Shown: positions 44,422-55,389 of the stretch, one piece after another
Layout of the letters: each line of letters starts with the position of its first letter
Position numbering within the stretch: the stretch's first letter is position 1
Made by a program: the position numbers and the translations under genes
Notes under the pieces: generated by a model
Seen by the model: the letters and a program-made list of their open reading frames with translations, nothing else
What the model was told of the DNA's origin: nothing
Database searches by the model: none
Assembly (NCBI GenBank): GCA_023627715.1
Contig: JAMAHW010000030.1
Location: 124,001 to 188,000 of the forward strand
Length of the DNA: 64,000 bases
Source of the DNA: Periconia sp. R9002
Taxonomy: Eukaryota > Ascomycota > Dothideomycetes > Pleosporales > Periconiaceae
Direction: 5' to 3'

Positions 44422-45366
44422 CTATATCTTACTGTTCGATCCTCTTCTCTCGGCAAGATTTCTCGATGCATCCACAACAAGGGCAACATGATGAGAAAGG
44501 GCAACGATATCACCTTCCGCATCAAGAATATGCACCTCAATATCCATTCTCCCCTTCTGCAGCTTCTTGATCTGTACACGATTCCCTAACCATTTGACAC
44601 CCCCTGGTGGAAGTGTCTTCTTCACATCGAGATTCAGAAGAAGCGTGGGATACCACGACTTCTTCTGCTCACGATGCCATTCGAGAATCTGAGGAAACAT
44701 GTCCGCCACGAAACCGATGGAACTATCCGTAAAGTTGGTGCCATCTGCAAGACATAACCACTGGTCCGCCACACTGGGTAGGACCTGTCCACTCCGTGGA
44801 AGATGGAATTTGACCTTGTTAGTTGCTTTCCTGAATGTAGCAAAGGGCATGTTGCTCTTCCACTTCCAGTTGGCGTCCGAGTCCAGCTCTAGCTTGCTGA
44901 AATCGACGGTGGGACGCCGCGGGTAGAGCTCGTACTTGGTGTCGAAGCTCACCCCTTCCTCCGTATCCATGTTAGAGTTGGTGGCATGTGCAATGATCTC
45001 CTCGCGGCCGTCTTGAGATACATGAACATGTACAATGGATGTTTGTCTCCCGAGCTTGACCTCTTCGATTTTGAACGTGGCCGGACCAGCCTGAGTTCTC
45101 CTGAGGAATTCCACGTGCAGGGCGATGGTATGTGGTTGGTTCTGCCTCGCAAGGGAAGTGCTGAAGTGCTTGGACACGACCTCAAGAATACATCCCGTTA
45201 CATAACCACCGTTAGGGACTGCACATATCTATTAGCGTGTATCCCTGCATGTCAGGGTTGAAAATAGAGCCTTACCACTGCCGATACACCACTCGTCATA
45301 GAAAGTGCACGAGTAGGTCTTGCTATCAAGCTTCTGCACTACGGTTGCTTCACCCCACGATGCCAT
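44422..45366 (-). CDS. Acyl-CoA thioesterase-like (hotdog) protein with a C-terminal SKI
   Basis: Read as complement(join(44422..45218,45276..45366)), 295 residues, ATG at 45366 (MASWGEATVVQKLDSKTY). A 57-nt intron has donor GTAAGG and acceptor TGCAG. The protein belongs to the thioesterase-like hotdog superfamily (TesB-like, PF13622 type): YDEWCIGSGVPNGGYVTG, HTIALHVEFLRRTQAGPA, TSIVHVHVSQDGREEIIAHATN and, in the second hotdog, DIEVHILDAEGDIVALSHHVALVV. The C-terminal tripeptide SKI is a plausible PTS1, suggesting import into peroxisomes, where such enzymes hydrolyse acyl-CoAs to free acids and CoA. It is divergent from a PTS1-ending acyl-CoA ligase across 424 bp. The substrate cannot be told from sequence. 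Confidence 0.88.
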
Positions 45367-45790
45367 TGTAGGCACAGGAAAGTTCTGATTCGCTGGAGAC
45401 GAAGAAATCTATACTTTTCCATCACAACGAAGTGAAGCGCTACGTTTTGGGTAGTACCGACGATGACAAAGCAGTCGACTCCGAGAAATACGATCGATAA
45501 CACCGTTTCCGAGGTTGACTTCCCCGCTTAGACTTCCCCAGACACAACAAGCCTCGGCCCGTTCATCATCCCTCACCTTGCATCACTTGCAGTTACCCAT
45601 GACGAACCCGCAAAAGCCGCCGACAGCCGCATCCTTTGACCGCAAAATGACCTCCAACCAGTGCGGCGGCACCATCCTGCAACCCGACAATATTCGGTGA
45701 TCTTTCCATAACCCTTCCACACCCAAGAGAGATCTACCTCGATACACATCTATCTCCATTGACAGTGCAAAGTGCTTGTTGACAGCCAGC
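45367..45790. promoter_or_regulatory. Bidirectional promoter with two CCTCGG-type elements
   Basis: 424 bases between two divergent starts of enzymes that both carry PTS1-like ends. It contains CCGAGG at 45509-45514 and CCTCGG at 45552-45557, which are the same hexamer in opposite orientations 43 bp apart. CCTCGG is the core bound by FarA/FarB/Ctf1 fatty-acid regulators in filamentous fungi. The element also occurs elsewhere in the window, so significance is moderate. Direct observation: sequence and spacing. Regulation is inference. Confidence 0.5.
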
Positions 45791-47569
45791 ATGCCTACCA
45801 AATCCCGCTATCCGTCCCTCCCAATCCCAGACACTGATCTGTGGGGGTTCTTGTTTGAGCGGAAAGAAAAGGCATTCCCAGACGACAAAGGTATGAAATG
45901 AAGCTTTGCTATATCAAAAACAGCCTTACCAATACAACAAACAGTCATCTATATCGACCCGTATACAAACCGCTCCTACACTTATGCGCAAGTTAAATCC
46001 ACCGCCATTGACTTTGGGAAGGGCCTCAAAGCTCTCTGGGACTGGCAGAGGGGTGACGTCCTCGCACTGTACACACCGAACTGTATCGACACGCCCGCTA
46101 TAACATGGGGTTGTCACTGGGCCGGCGGAGTCTTGAGTCCGGCAAACCCTGCCTACACAGTGGAAGAGCTCGCCTTCCAGCTCAAGGATTCCGGCGCAAA
46201 AGCCCTCGTAACGCAATTGCCCTTTATCAGGAATGCGCAGGCAGCCGCAAACAAGGTCGGTATGCCGCTGGATCGTGTCATCGTGATTGGGGATGAGCGT
46301 GACCCGAGCCACACGGTGAAACACTTCACGAGCATCCGCAATACCTCTGGAGCGTCGAGATATAGAAGAACCAAGGCCACAAACCCAGCCGAAGACTTAG
46401 CATTCTTGGTCTACAGCTCAGGCACAACTGGCCACCCCAAAGGCGTCATGTTGACCCATAGGAATATCGTCGCCAACACCATGATGATCAAGGCTGGCGA
46501 GGGAGGCAGACTGAGCTGGACAGGCGGTCCCGACAACCAAGGCGACAAACTCCTAGCCTTCCTCCCCTTCTTCCACATCTACGGTCAGTCCTCCCATACC
46601 CCCTTCCCACATCCAATCCCTAACCTTCCAACAGGCCTGACCTGTCTCATCCACCAAAGCCTCTACTCTGGCCTAACCCTCATCGTAATGCCCCGCTTCG
46701 ACCTCCAAGACTTCTGCAAATTCGTCCAAACCCACAAAGTAACCTTCGCCTACGTCGTACCCCCCGTGGTCCTCCTCCTCAGCAAGCACCCCATCGTCTC
46801 CAACTACGACCTCAGCAGCATCCGCATGATGAACTCGGGCGCCGCCCCCCTCACCAAAGAACTCGTCGACGCCGTCTACAACCGGCTCAAAATCCCCATC
46901 AAGCAAGGCTACGGCCTCTCCGAGACAAGCCCCACCACGCACACGCAGCCGTGGGAGCACTGGAACACGCACGTCGGCTCCGTAGGCACCCTCCTCCCCT
47001 ACCAAGAAGCAAAATACATGTCCCCGGATGAAACCGAACTCCCCGCGGGCGAAACAGGCGAGCTCTGGATCCGCGGCCCCAACGTTTTCAAGGGCTACCT
47101 CAACAACCCAGAGGGCACCGCGCACGCCCTCACCCCCGACGGATTCTTCAAAACAGGCGACGTAGGCTTTCAAGACAAGGACGGAAACTTCTACATCACG
47201 GACCGCATCAAGGAACTCATCAAGTACAAGGGCTTCCAAGTTCCCCCCGCAGAACTCGAGGGCCTCCTCGTCGCGCACCCGGACATCGACGACGTCGCCG
47301 TGCTCGGCGTCTACGATCGCGATCAGGCTACGGAGTTGCCGCGCGCGTATGTCGTGCTAAGACAGGGCGTTGAGAAGTCGGATGACGTTGCGAAGGGTAT
47401 TCAGGAGTGGATTGCGGGGAGGGTTGCCGGGCATAAGAAGTTGAGAGGTGGTGTTAGGTTCGTCGAGGAGATTCCTAAGTCTGCGAGTGGCAAGATTTTG
47501 AGGAGGGTTTTGAGGGAGAGGGCGGTGAAGGAAGAAGAAGGAGAAGGTAAAGTTAGGGCGAAGTTGTAG
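45791..47569 (+). CDS. 4-coumarate-CoA ligase-like acyl-CoA synthetase, peroxisomal
   Basis: Read as join(45791..45890,45945..46583,46635..47569), 557 residues, ATG 45791 (MPTKSRYPSLPIPDTDLWGF). ANL-superfamily adenylating enzyme: P-loop LVYSSGTTGHPKGVML, acyl-site region FLPFFHIYG, YGLSETSP, GELWIRGPNVFKGY, TGDVGFQDKDGNFYITDR, ELIKYKGFQVPPAELE, and catalytic lysine region PKSASGKILRR. It ends in AKL, a typical PTS1, so it should be in peroxisomes, activating a carboxylic acid to its CoA thioester using ATP. Introns are 54 and 51 nt; the second is a multiple of three without stops, so retention would keep the frame. The neighbouring divergent gene encodes a thioesterase with an SKI end. Closest families are 4CL-like/luciferase-like ligases; the substrate is unknown. 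Confidence 0.93.
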
Positions 47570-48180
47570 GTGGAGATGGAGGATAGAAGAGGGTAGATCA
47601 ATAGGTGGAGTTGGAGGTATAGATGATCAAGTACATAGACGAGGAAATGAAATAAACAAGTATACAAATAACGAATATAAGTACATATAGTTATACCAAC
47701 AACTAAAAAAAGGATTTAACTCTAATTCTGTTTATCCTTATCGTTTTTTTTTTGTGATTATTTTATATATAATGTTGCGCCCGCCCGCCCGTCCGTTTTT
47801 CTTCTTCTCATATATACACGTTTGAGACTTTTTTTTTTCCCCCCTTCTCACATCATGTTCAACTTCACTCCCTTTCGATACCTCAACAAAGAGAAAAAAA
47901 AGTAAGTGATCAACGTACATATGTACCATCCTATATCTAATACAGACCGTAACGTAACGTCAAACATATCCGTCACGTGCATAGTACTCCATTCCATTCT
48001 TTTCAATTTTTGACGTTTTACAATTTTCTTGGATCATGACGCATTCTTTTGATTGATACATACATAATTTTGACAAGCTAAAAGAACCGGACAACATTTT
48101 CTCCCAGCAGAGAAAAGAAAATAACCATAATTCCTAACATATACATACTAAACCATCAATGCAAACACCCATCCCCCAAA
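47570..48180. other. AT-rich region between convergent genes
   Basis: 611 bases between the acyl-CoA ligase and the MUG190-like gene. T- and A-rich homopolymers, no protein-like frame. It probably holds both polyadenylation sites. Confidence 0.5.
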
Positions 48181-51100
48181 TCAAGCCTCCGTCTCAATTC
48201 CTCCACCCCCACCCTCACGATGCTTGAAAACCCCCTCCGCCTTATTAGCCCCGCGTCTCGCCAGGTGCTTGACATACGCCATCGTCCTCGGCGGTTTCCA
48301 CTGCATGGCGCCGCGATTCTTACGATGCAGCTGCTTCTGATTCTTCTTATACTCTCGCAACGAGTCGATGGTGCCCCTCTTGCCGTCTTTATCCAGCGAG
48401 GACGAGTCGCTGCGTTTGAGCATCGAGGGGATGAGGGACGTAGACGATTTGTTCTTGTCGCCGCTGGAGGAGCTGGCTTGTGGGTAGTCTGAGTAATTGG
48501 ACTCATCATCGTCTTCGTCGTCGTAGGAGGAGGAGGAGTCGTACTCGGAGTCGGAGAAGTCGGCGGAGGGGGAGGCTTTGTGTTGGGCGTTGGCCGTGGT
48601 GGATTGGGCAGAGGGAAGGGTCGGGTCTGATTCGTCGTCCGAGTCGTCCCAGTGCATGTCTTCGCTTTCGTTGCACACTTCGAGGACTTCCATGACGTCG
48701 CCGACGTGGCGGTCCTTTTTGGCCAGTTTGGAGTGGTAGCCGGAGAGGCCGCTCCAGAAGGTGAGGTGGAGCTCGATTTCGCCCACGCGCTCGCCGTACG
48801 AGTCGAGCACGTTGTGTTCGGCGCGGTTCAGGTCGCCTTTCCAGATGGGCACGCGGACTGTCTGCTCCTCGTTGTCGGAGATGTCCTTGAGCCAGAGCAC
48901 GCCGAACGCAGGTGTACGGTCTGCCAGAGCAGAGTCCTTGCGGAATTCGATGACGAGCGGGGAAGAGTAGCGTTTGCGCACTGCTAGGCGGATGAGGCGG
49001 TTTGACCTCTTGTGCTTCCACACGACGTGGTGGTCGTGTTGATTGAGATTGCCGTCAGGGTCGCCCGAGCGCAGTTTGGCTCGCCCAAGGTTGGTGCGGA
49101 TCTTCATGCGCATGCTCTTCAAGTCGGATGCGAGGTCGATGGCCTTGACAACCGGATTGATCTCAAGTGTTCCGTACTCCCATCCTAGTAGACTCTGCGG
49201 TGCTTGCAACTGCACAGGGCGGAAAACGAGTGAAATGCGTGCTCGGCCATATCCGACACCGCCAGCCAAGGGAAAGTTGGCGTTGATCTGGCTGCGATGT
49301 TTCAGTACACGTGAAAGAGGAAGATAGATCATGCCCAGCAGCGGATCTTTCTCATGCGGGCGCGCGTCGCGGACCGAGATGTGGACTTCGGAATTGCGGA
49401 AGTCGCGGATGAACCGTTCGCAGCCAGCGTTGTAGAAAGGTTTTGCATTCTTGGGCTTGGTACGCGTCTTGAAGATCTTTTGGTGGTTGAGAATTATTGT
49501 GCAGTATGCAGACGGCAGATCTTCCCCTTCTTCTTCCTCATCACTGGCTTGCTCATTCTTGGAAGATTTGTTCTTGTTGAGTTGTTCAAGCTCGAGACCA
49601 GTAATCTGATGGATTTGAATACTGAGAATACCAGATGGGTACTGCTGGGGAGGTGGTGAAGCGATCATGAGTTCATCTTGCCGTTCCTTGAATACAGTAT
49701 TAGCATAGAAACTGTAAAACGTCGTAAATCGCAGCAAAACATACCTTGAAATCCTGAGCTTTCTGCTGCTCAACCTCATCACTCTCATCTTTACTAGCTT
49801 CACGTAATTTTCTTTCGCTGTCCTGGTACACCTTATTCTTAAGCTGATCAATGTCTTTAACGTCAGGATCCTCTTCCTGGGCAGTGAGTTGGTCGTCGGT
49901 GATCCTGGTCTTGAAGAAATAGCCAACCTGCCATTGCAGCTTCCCAGGCATCCCTTCGCCCTTCTTCAGCGACTTGAAGCCATCCTCACGGTCACTCATC
50001 TTCCCATTGGAGGCTTTGCTCTTCATAAGCTCCTTGAGGTCCAGCTCTATGCGACCTAAATCATCATCGGCCGTGGTACGATCCGAGTCCCATAGTTGCA
50101 GCCTCAGCCGTTCGTCAACGTTCAACTCATCGGTAGTAACGAGCAAAAAGCACGTCTCGTCCCAGTGAGGTTCCATATTATTCTGGAGCACGCGCGTGGT
50201 GAACATGGGCTTGCCGAACTTGGCCCAGCCAACGCTGATATAGGGGTCCGCTGAACCTTTCTTAATTGGTCCGAGCGATGCATCGCCTTCCTTGAAGTCG
50301 AACGCCCGCTTGATGGTAACCATAATGACTCCGCGAGCGTTTGTATCCTTCTTGAAATCGTCGCCCATAAGCATATCCTTGAGATCCAGAGTGAGTGATT
50401 TTGGTGCAACATATTCGGCCATGGCTGCGTCTACAGAGGATTGCACGAAGCGTGAAATGAGTGGAAAGTCCATGAGATTGGGGCCTTGTTTGATCAACGG
50501 AACACATGCAATGTCGACTTTGGGCTGTCCAAGGAAGGTGAGTGTGCAAAGAGAGAAGAATGGAGGGTCAGGTGTCAGCTGGAGTCGCATACGCATGACG
50601 CCCACAAAACCTTGAAGTTCGACCCAAACAGCTACGTGTAATCAGTAAATGTTCTCCCATAAAATATCTCAAAGGGATATGACTTACGCAATTTGACATT
50701 GGATGGCATATAAAAAGCCATGTAGAGATGAGCATTTTTGGCGCGCTCCTTCATGCCCTTCCTACCAGTAGACGGACGGTACGCAAAAGCCACTTCGACA
50801 TTGACAAAGTCGCCTTCCTCGGCCTCCATACCCTGAGCAAGATTCTCATCTTCATCATTATCATCTTCGTCGCCGCTTCCTTCATTCCCAACCTCTCCTC
50901 CATTGGTCACTGTCCGATCGCCAATTTCCTTATCAGAATCTTTAAGCTTCCCGTCCTCGCCAACAGACTGCGCTGCCGCGCCGGTAGGAAGCCATCGAAC
51001 GCCCAAAATCCGTAGAGATTCGGAGCCTTGACCAAGGTCGTCCACGGAAACCATGCGAACCATTTTGGGCAAACTGGCTTGCATGACATCCTCCAGAGTA

Positions 51101-52173
51101 TCCGAGATGCTGGTGAAGAGGTCCGGATTGATCAATGGCCACACCGAAGAAAGAAGTGAATTCAGCCACTGCGCGCTTTCCGCAGTCCCGCTCTTAGCAA
51201 GCTTCTTCCCCTGTTGCCTCTCGGCTTGCCACACCTCTGTCTCCCAAACGGTGTTGATCCTGTTCTCGGTCCATTGGCGCATGCCCACCACCACGCCAGC
51301 AGTAACACCCACACACATCCCAAGCTCAAGGATAGCAAACGCGAACCTCGACCATCCCTCGGCATACCGCGTAAATTGGAAAAGCGCAACCACGGCGGTC
51401 AAGCTCACGCCAATCAACCCTAACCCAGCCGTCAAGGCCTTCCTGTACGCATCCGTGATGCCCTCGCGAGTCATCTGGAAATCCGGAGGCGGGAAAAGGG
51501 TCTCCATATCCTCATGGGTCTGGTTGGAGTCGAACGTTTCGTCTTGAAGCTCCTCGTCGCCTTTGTTCTTCGCCGCAGCGCCCGTAGCAGACCTAGGCTC
51601 CGAGCCAGCAGGCGGACCATTTTTAGGCGTCATCTTGAGATCTTTTGCAGTGAAATCGTGGATTTTTATAGGAAGATGAGTAACCGGATCAGTGACCTGT
51701 CGCTCGGTACCATCCGCGCTCCACTTCTTCATCGATTTGCGCGCCTTCTTCGGATCTTGCATCGCCAGCATGCCTTCAGTCGTGTCCTCTGCTGTCTCGG
51801 AATCCTCTTTTTCATCCTCACCGCGCAGATCGTCGTCCTTGTTCTGATTCGCATCGACCCGTCCGGCGTGATCATCCGCTACCCCATCATCGGTACCCCC
51901 GAAGTTCTTATTCTCCGCCTTATACGGCTGGGTTTCCTCGGTAGGATTCAATGCCTCTTTCCCATGTCTCAGCGCGGTATACGCATCGCCTAAACGGCCA
52001 AGTTTCGTCCGGTCGTCTTCCTCGGTGCCGGTGTGGCCTGCTTCGCCGCCATACTTTTCCTCGCGCTGCTTCTTCTCTTCGCGGTATCCTTGGACAGTTG
52101 GGATGGGGTTGTGAGGGGTGTACGGAGCTTTGTGTTTGGTGGTTGAGTTTTGAACGTCGTCGACGCCTGACAT
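48181..52173 (-). CDS. MUG190: SMP and C2 domain membrane-contact-site protein (Mug190/tricalbin-like)
   Basis: Read as complement(join(48181..49686,49745..50631,50688..52173)), 1292 residues, with short introns of 56 and 58 nt. The N-terminal ~230 residues are charged and disordered. A hydrophobic hairpin follows at about 235-290 (LTAGLGLIGVSLTAVVALFQ, then AFAILELGMCVGVTAGVVVG). An SMP lipid-transfer domain comes next (ESAQWLNSLLSSVWPLINPD, LRILGVRWLP, VWVELQGFVGVMRMRLQL, FPLISRFVQSSVDAAM). C2 domains include VIMVTIKRAFDF with SADPYISVGWAKFGKP and LQLWDSDRTTADDDLG, a second starting GILSIQIHQITGLE, and a third degenerate one (SPLVIEFRKDSA, AFGVLWLKDI). The architecture matches fission-yeast Mug190 and tricalbins, ER-anchored tethers that move lipids at membrane contacts. 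The tail is acidic and serine-rich, then basic. Confidence 0.9.
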
Positions 52174-53719
52174 GGTGGGCGTACGAACTTTTGTTCAAGT
52201 GGTGTGAGGTTGAAGGTGTGGAGAGGAAGGTGGTGGAGTAGGCGGGGAGTTATTTATGCACGGTAGAGGTTGTGCGCGACGGAAGGTGGACACAGAAAGT
52301 GGTAGGAGCGGTAGGCGTAGTCGTCAGTCGACCTTCCCCCGCTTGCACACTCGTCGGTTTGAGTATATGGTATGCGTTTGTTGGTGGTGAAAAGGAGCAA
52401 ATTACGCCACGTGAAGCATTAGTTCATTCATTCATCCAATGCATCGAAACAGTACGAGTAAGCCCAGAAAACCAAGGCAAAGAGTAGGCGAGCGAGCGAG
52501 CGAGTGAGCAATGAAGTTGAGCTAAAAAGAACAAACCCAAAGCTCTACCTATGTATATCGCTAACGTATAATGTATGGGAATGCGCATGAAAGTGTAGTA
52601 CGTGGCTATGTGAATCGTGGATACAAGCAAGGCAATCAAGTAAAAAGGAGCAGACAAGGGATGATTATCAGGCACAAGTGCAAAAGTCAAAAAGCAGAAG
52701 AGAGAAAGAAAGACACAACTAAAAGTTACAACGCACAACTCGACACAGCAAGAAAAATAAACATTGACGTAAGGTCAGCCCACAAGGCTCCCTTCCCTCA
52801 CAAGCACTTCCCTGATTCCCCCCCACTCCGAGCAACCTTCCACCTTTCACTTTTCCAGTCCAGAATCCTCTCAAGCTCACAGGAGCAAATGAGGTTTCAA
52901 GGCCCCACCTCTGCGCAAACGGTGAATGGATGCAGCGCGTGCCGTTCGTTCCAGAGACTCGATGCCAACCCTTTCCCCGCCCCGGTCCTGATGACGTCGT
53001 TTGGGGGAGGGGAGGGGGCCAAAGCGTTTCAGATCTTTACGATTAGGGCGAGTACGTCGACAACGACAACATCGAATTTTGCAAAAAACGACAATGGGGA
53101 TGATGATGGGATAGGGATGACGATGGCGTGTGGGAGGTAGATGTCGTGTCGCGTAGTGTAGCGTGAAGACTAAGTAATTCTCTGGGGTGAGTTGTGCACG
53201 TAGAGATACAAAGTCAACTAAATATGTAGAGAAGAAAAGCAAGAAAATGGCAGTAGCGACAACATAGACAAGTAGTAAAGAGTATGTAAAATTCAAAACA
53301 AAATACTTTTGTCCAGAGACAAAATAGTTGGAATAATGTGATAAAAATAATGATTGTGTCAAAGAAAAGAATTGAAAATAATACCAACCAACATCCTTCG
53401 ACCAAATATAAGTATAGGTACCCATCAAACTCCATCAACCCACATATGCATGAATTCATGAAGACTCTCGCTATACACCTCAAATGCCTGAAAAAGAAGA
53501 ACATAAATCAGTAACTCTTGAGTGTGTACGTCTACGGGCGTACGTACATACTCCGCCAGCGAGGCTATCCCCTGGTTTACCTCCAACCCTCACTCGCCGC
53601 TACAACATCCAAATGTATCTCATTGACCGTGCATCCCAGGGAAAAGAGAAGAGAGGAAGAACACAGTCTTCCATATCGACTCCTTCTAACCCCCCTTGCC
53701 GAATCCACAGCCCACAAAA
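52174..53719. other. MUG190 upstream region and 3' region of the next gene
   Basis: 1.55 kb without a supported gene. Long frames at 52571-53140 (plus) and 52877-53428 (minus) overlap each other, lack domains, and are probably accidental. A GAGC repeat near 52490-52508 is visible. Confidence 0.45.
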
Positions 53720-54946
53720 TCAGACCAAAAGCGGAGGAAAGAAGAAGAGGACCAATTGCACAATATACGGCAGCGTGCCAACAATCGTTTCGAATAGGAT
53801 CTTCACATCTTCTTCGGTATTTGCATCAAATGGTTTCTCCAACTTATGAAGCGCCATCCATTTTTTATAGCTCAGCCAAAACTTGCCAAGAATGGCAACG
53901 AGGATACAAGCAATCATTCCAAAGTAGACCGTGAAATGGAGGCGGTACGGATTGTTGGTGAAGGTGTTTTTCAAGACGAAGAAGAGATATTTGGGAAGCA
54001 AAAAGTACCATTTGAGCTTTGCTGAGACAGTAGAGTTTGCTTCTGGATCGACGGCGATGGGTTGGGCCGAGGCTTCTTCATTCTGCACTTCTTGCGTCTT
54101 GTCTCCGACATTTTCAACAACGGGGTCATTGAGATTGGTAATATTTGGAGTGGGCTGGTTAGAGTCTGGCATGGAGGTTGTCGAGGGGCCCTCCGTGGTT
54201 TGGGGAGTAGTCGACGAGCCATTCTCCTTGATACCTTCTAAACGGGGTGATTGCCCAGGATGAAGACTGCTTTTGATGCTTTTCACATTGCTTATGAGGC
54301 TATGGTTGCTGCTTCTCGCGCTGCGAACACTTGCTTCGCCCCGATGGAGCGTAGAACTGCCGAGGGATGCAGGATTTAGGGAAGGTGAAAGCCATCTGTC
54401 AACCGAAGAAAGGGCTCTATGACGTGAAGAGTAGTATTGGCGATCGTTGAGATATTCCATTCCTTCGCGTGAGAGGGCACTCAGAGGTCCTGTGGTTGGC
54501 ATCATAGTGCGTAAGTAAGTCTCAGCAAGCTTCCTCGAAAGCTCTTCCATAATCCGTCGTCGAAGGAGCTGGTAAACCGGATCGTTATCAAGAGTACGCA
54601 TTTGGTCCGCCGAGGGTCCGCCGTCGTAGGAGATACCGTCATGTGAGCGCAGTCCATCGGAAGGCATTGTGGCTTCTCCATGGCCAGTATCGGCATCCTC
54701 TGGGATAGGTTCTCCAGTTGGAGTCGGAGGACTCATATGACTGGGGTTGAAGTGCCCATAATTGTTATCTGCGGCGGGTATGTATCGATGCGGAGATCTG
54801 GTCTCTATATTGTCGTTATGGTTTTCTCTCATGGGTGAAACCGGCCTCAGCGTGTCATCAGGAAGCTGGGAGCGGCATGGAGACGAAGGCTCACGAATCG
54901 AAGGAGTGGGACATATAACCTTTCCGATGATAGGCCGGTCGTCCAT
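53720..54946 (-). CDS. Unknown protein with two C-terminal membrane segments
   Basis: 408 residues from ATG 54946 (MDDRPIIGKVICPTPSIREP) to the stop at 53720-53722; intronless as read. Most of it is hydrophilic and rich in serine, proline and threonine. A helical block YQLLRRRIMEELSRKLAETY lies near residue 130. The last ~100 residues have an aromatic segment (KWYFLLPKYLFFVLKNTF) and two strong hydrophobic stretches (LHFTVYFGMIACILVAILG and IVGTLPYIVQLVLFFFPPLLV), separated by a charged loop. I do not recognise the family. The layout suggests a tail-anchored or hairpin membrane protein with a long cytosolic part. The frame is open for a longer distance upstream, but the first good ATG is at 54946. 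Confidence 0.7.
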   Translation of the reverse strand: MDDRPIIGKVICPTPSIREPSSPCRSQLPDDTLRPVSPMRENHNDNIETRSPHRYIPAADNNYGHFNPSHMSPPTPTGEPIPEDADTGHGEATMPSDGLRSHDGISYDGGPSADQMRTLDNDPVYQLLRRRIMEELSRKLAETYLRTMMPTTGPLSALSREGMEYLNDRQYYSSRHRALSSVDRWLSPSLNPASLGSSTLHRGEASVRSARSSNHSLISNVKSIKSSLHPGQSPRLEGIKENGSSTTPQTTEGPSTTSMPDSNQPTPNITNLNDPVVENVGDKTQEVQNEEASAQPIAVDPEANSTVSAKLKWYFLLPKYLFFVLKNTFTNNPYRLHFTVYFGMIACILVAILGKFWLSYKKWMALHKLEKPFDANTEEDVKILFETIVGTLPYIVQLVLFFFPPLLV

Positions 54947-55389
54947 TGTCGTCGGCGGGTGAATGGAGATGTTGACTAGGCGTTGGTTGCATCTGCTGCG
55001 ATAGCGGTGTGCAAGGGTGTGGAGTTGAAAGGCGAAAAGTGGCGGAGGAATGTGAGTGAAGAGGTTGGATGAGATCAATTGTCAGGGCAAAATGAGGACA
55101 AAGTTGGCAGGAACGAGGGTGCCGATGAAGCAAGTAAGAGTGAGGGGATACAGAGGAAGGTGCAAGCAGCTATACACACGCCATCAGCATAACAAAACTT
55201 GTACTTGGGAGCATTGAAGCAATATTTGGTTCTCTTCCAGACACAGCCATACATACGAATGTAGCCGGATCTCGCGCCTTTCATAAAATGGTATCTATCA
55301 TCACCTTTGCAATATCTGGTTTGACCATAATACTCCATAACTCCTTTTGACTTCCATGTCCCCAGCAGACGAAGTATAGCTTCATCACA
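54947..55389. promoter_or_regulatory. Upstream region of the unknown membrane protein and EMC2 3' end
   Basis: 443 bases. A minus-strand frame of 87 codons (55075-55338) has nine cysteines but no signal peptide and no family. I treat it as accidental. Confidence 0.4.

Noticed and set aside
52571..53140. Plus-strand 189-codon frame and overlapping minus-strand frame
   Set aside because: No domain, basic and threonine-rich random-looking content, and mutual overlap with 3' sequence.
55075..55338. Cysteine-rich minus-strand 87-codon frame
   Set aside because: Nine cysteines suggested a small secreted protein, but there is no signal peptide and the frame lies in the spacer between two genes on the same strand.
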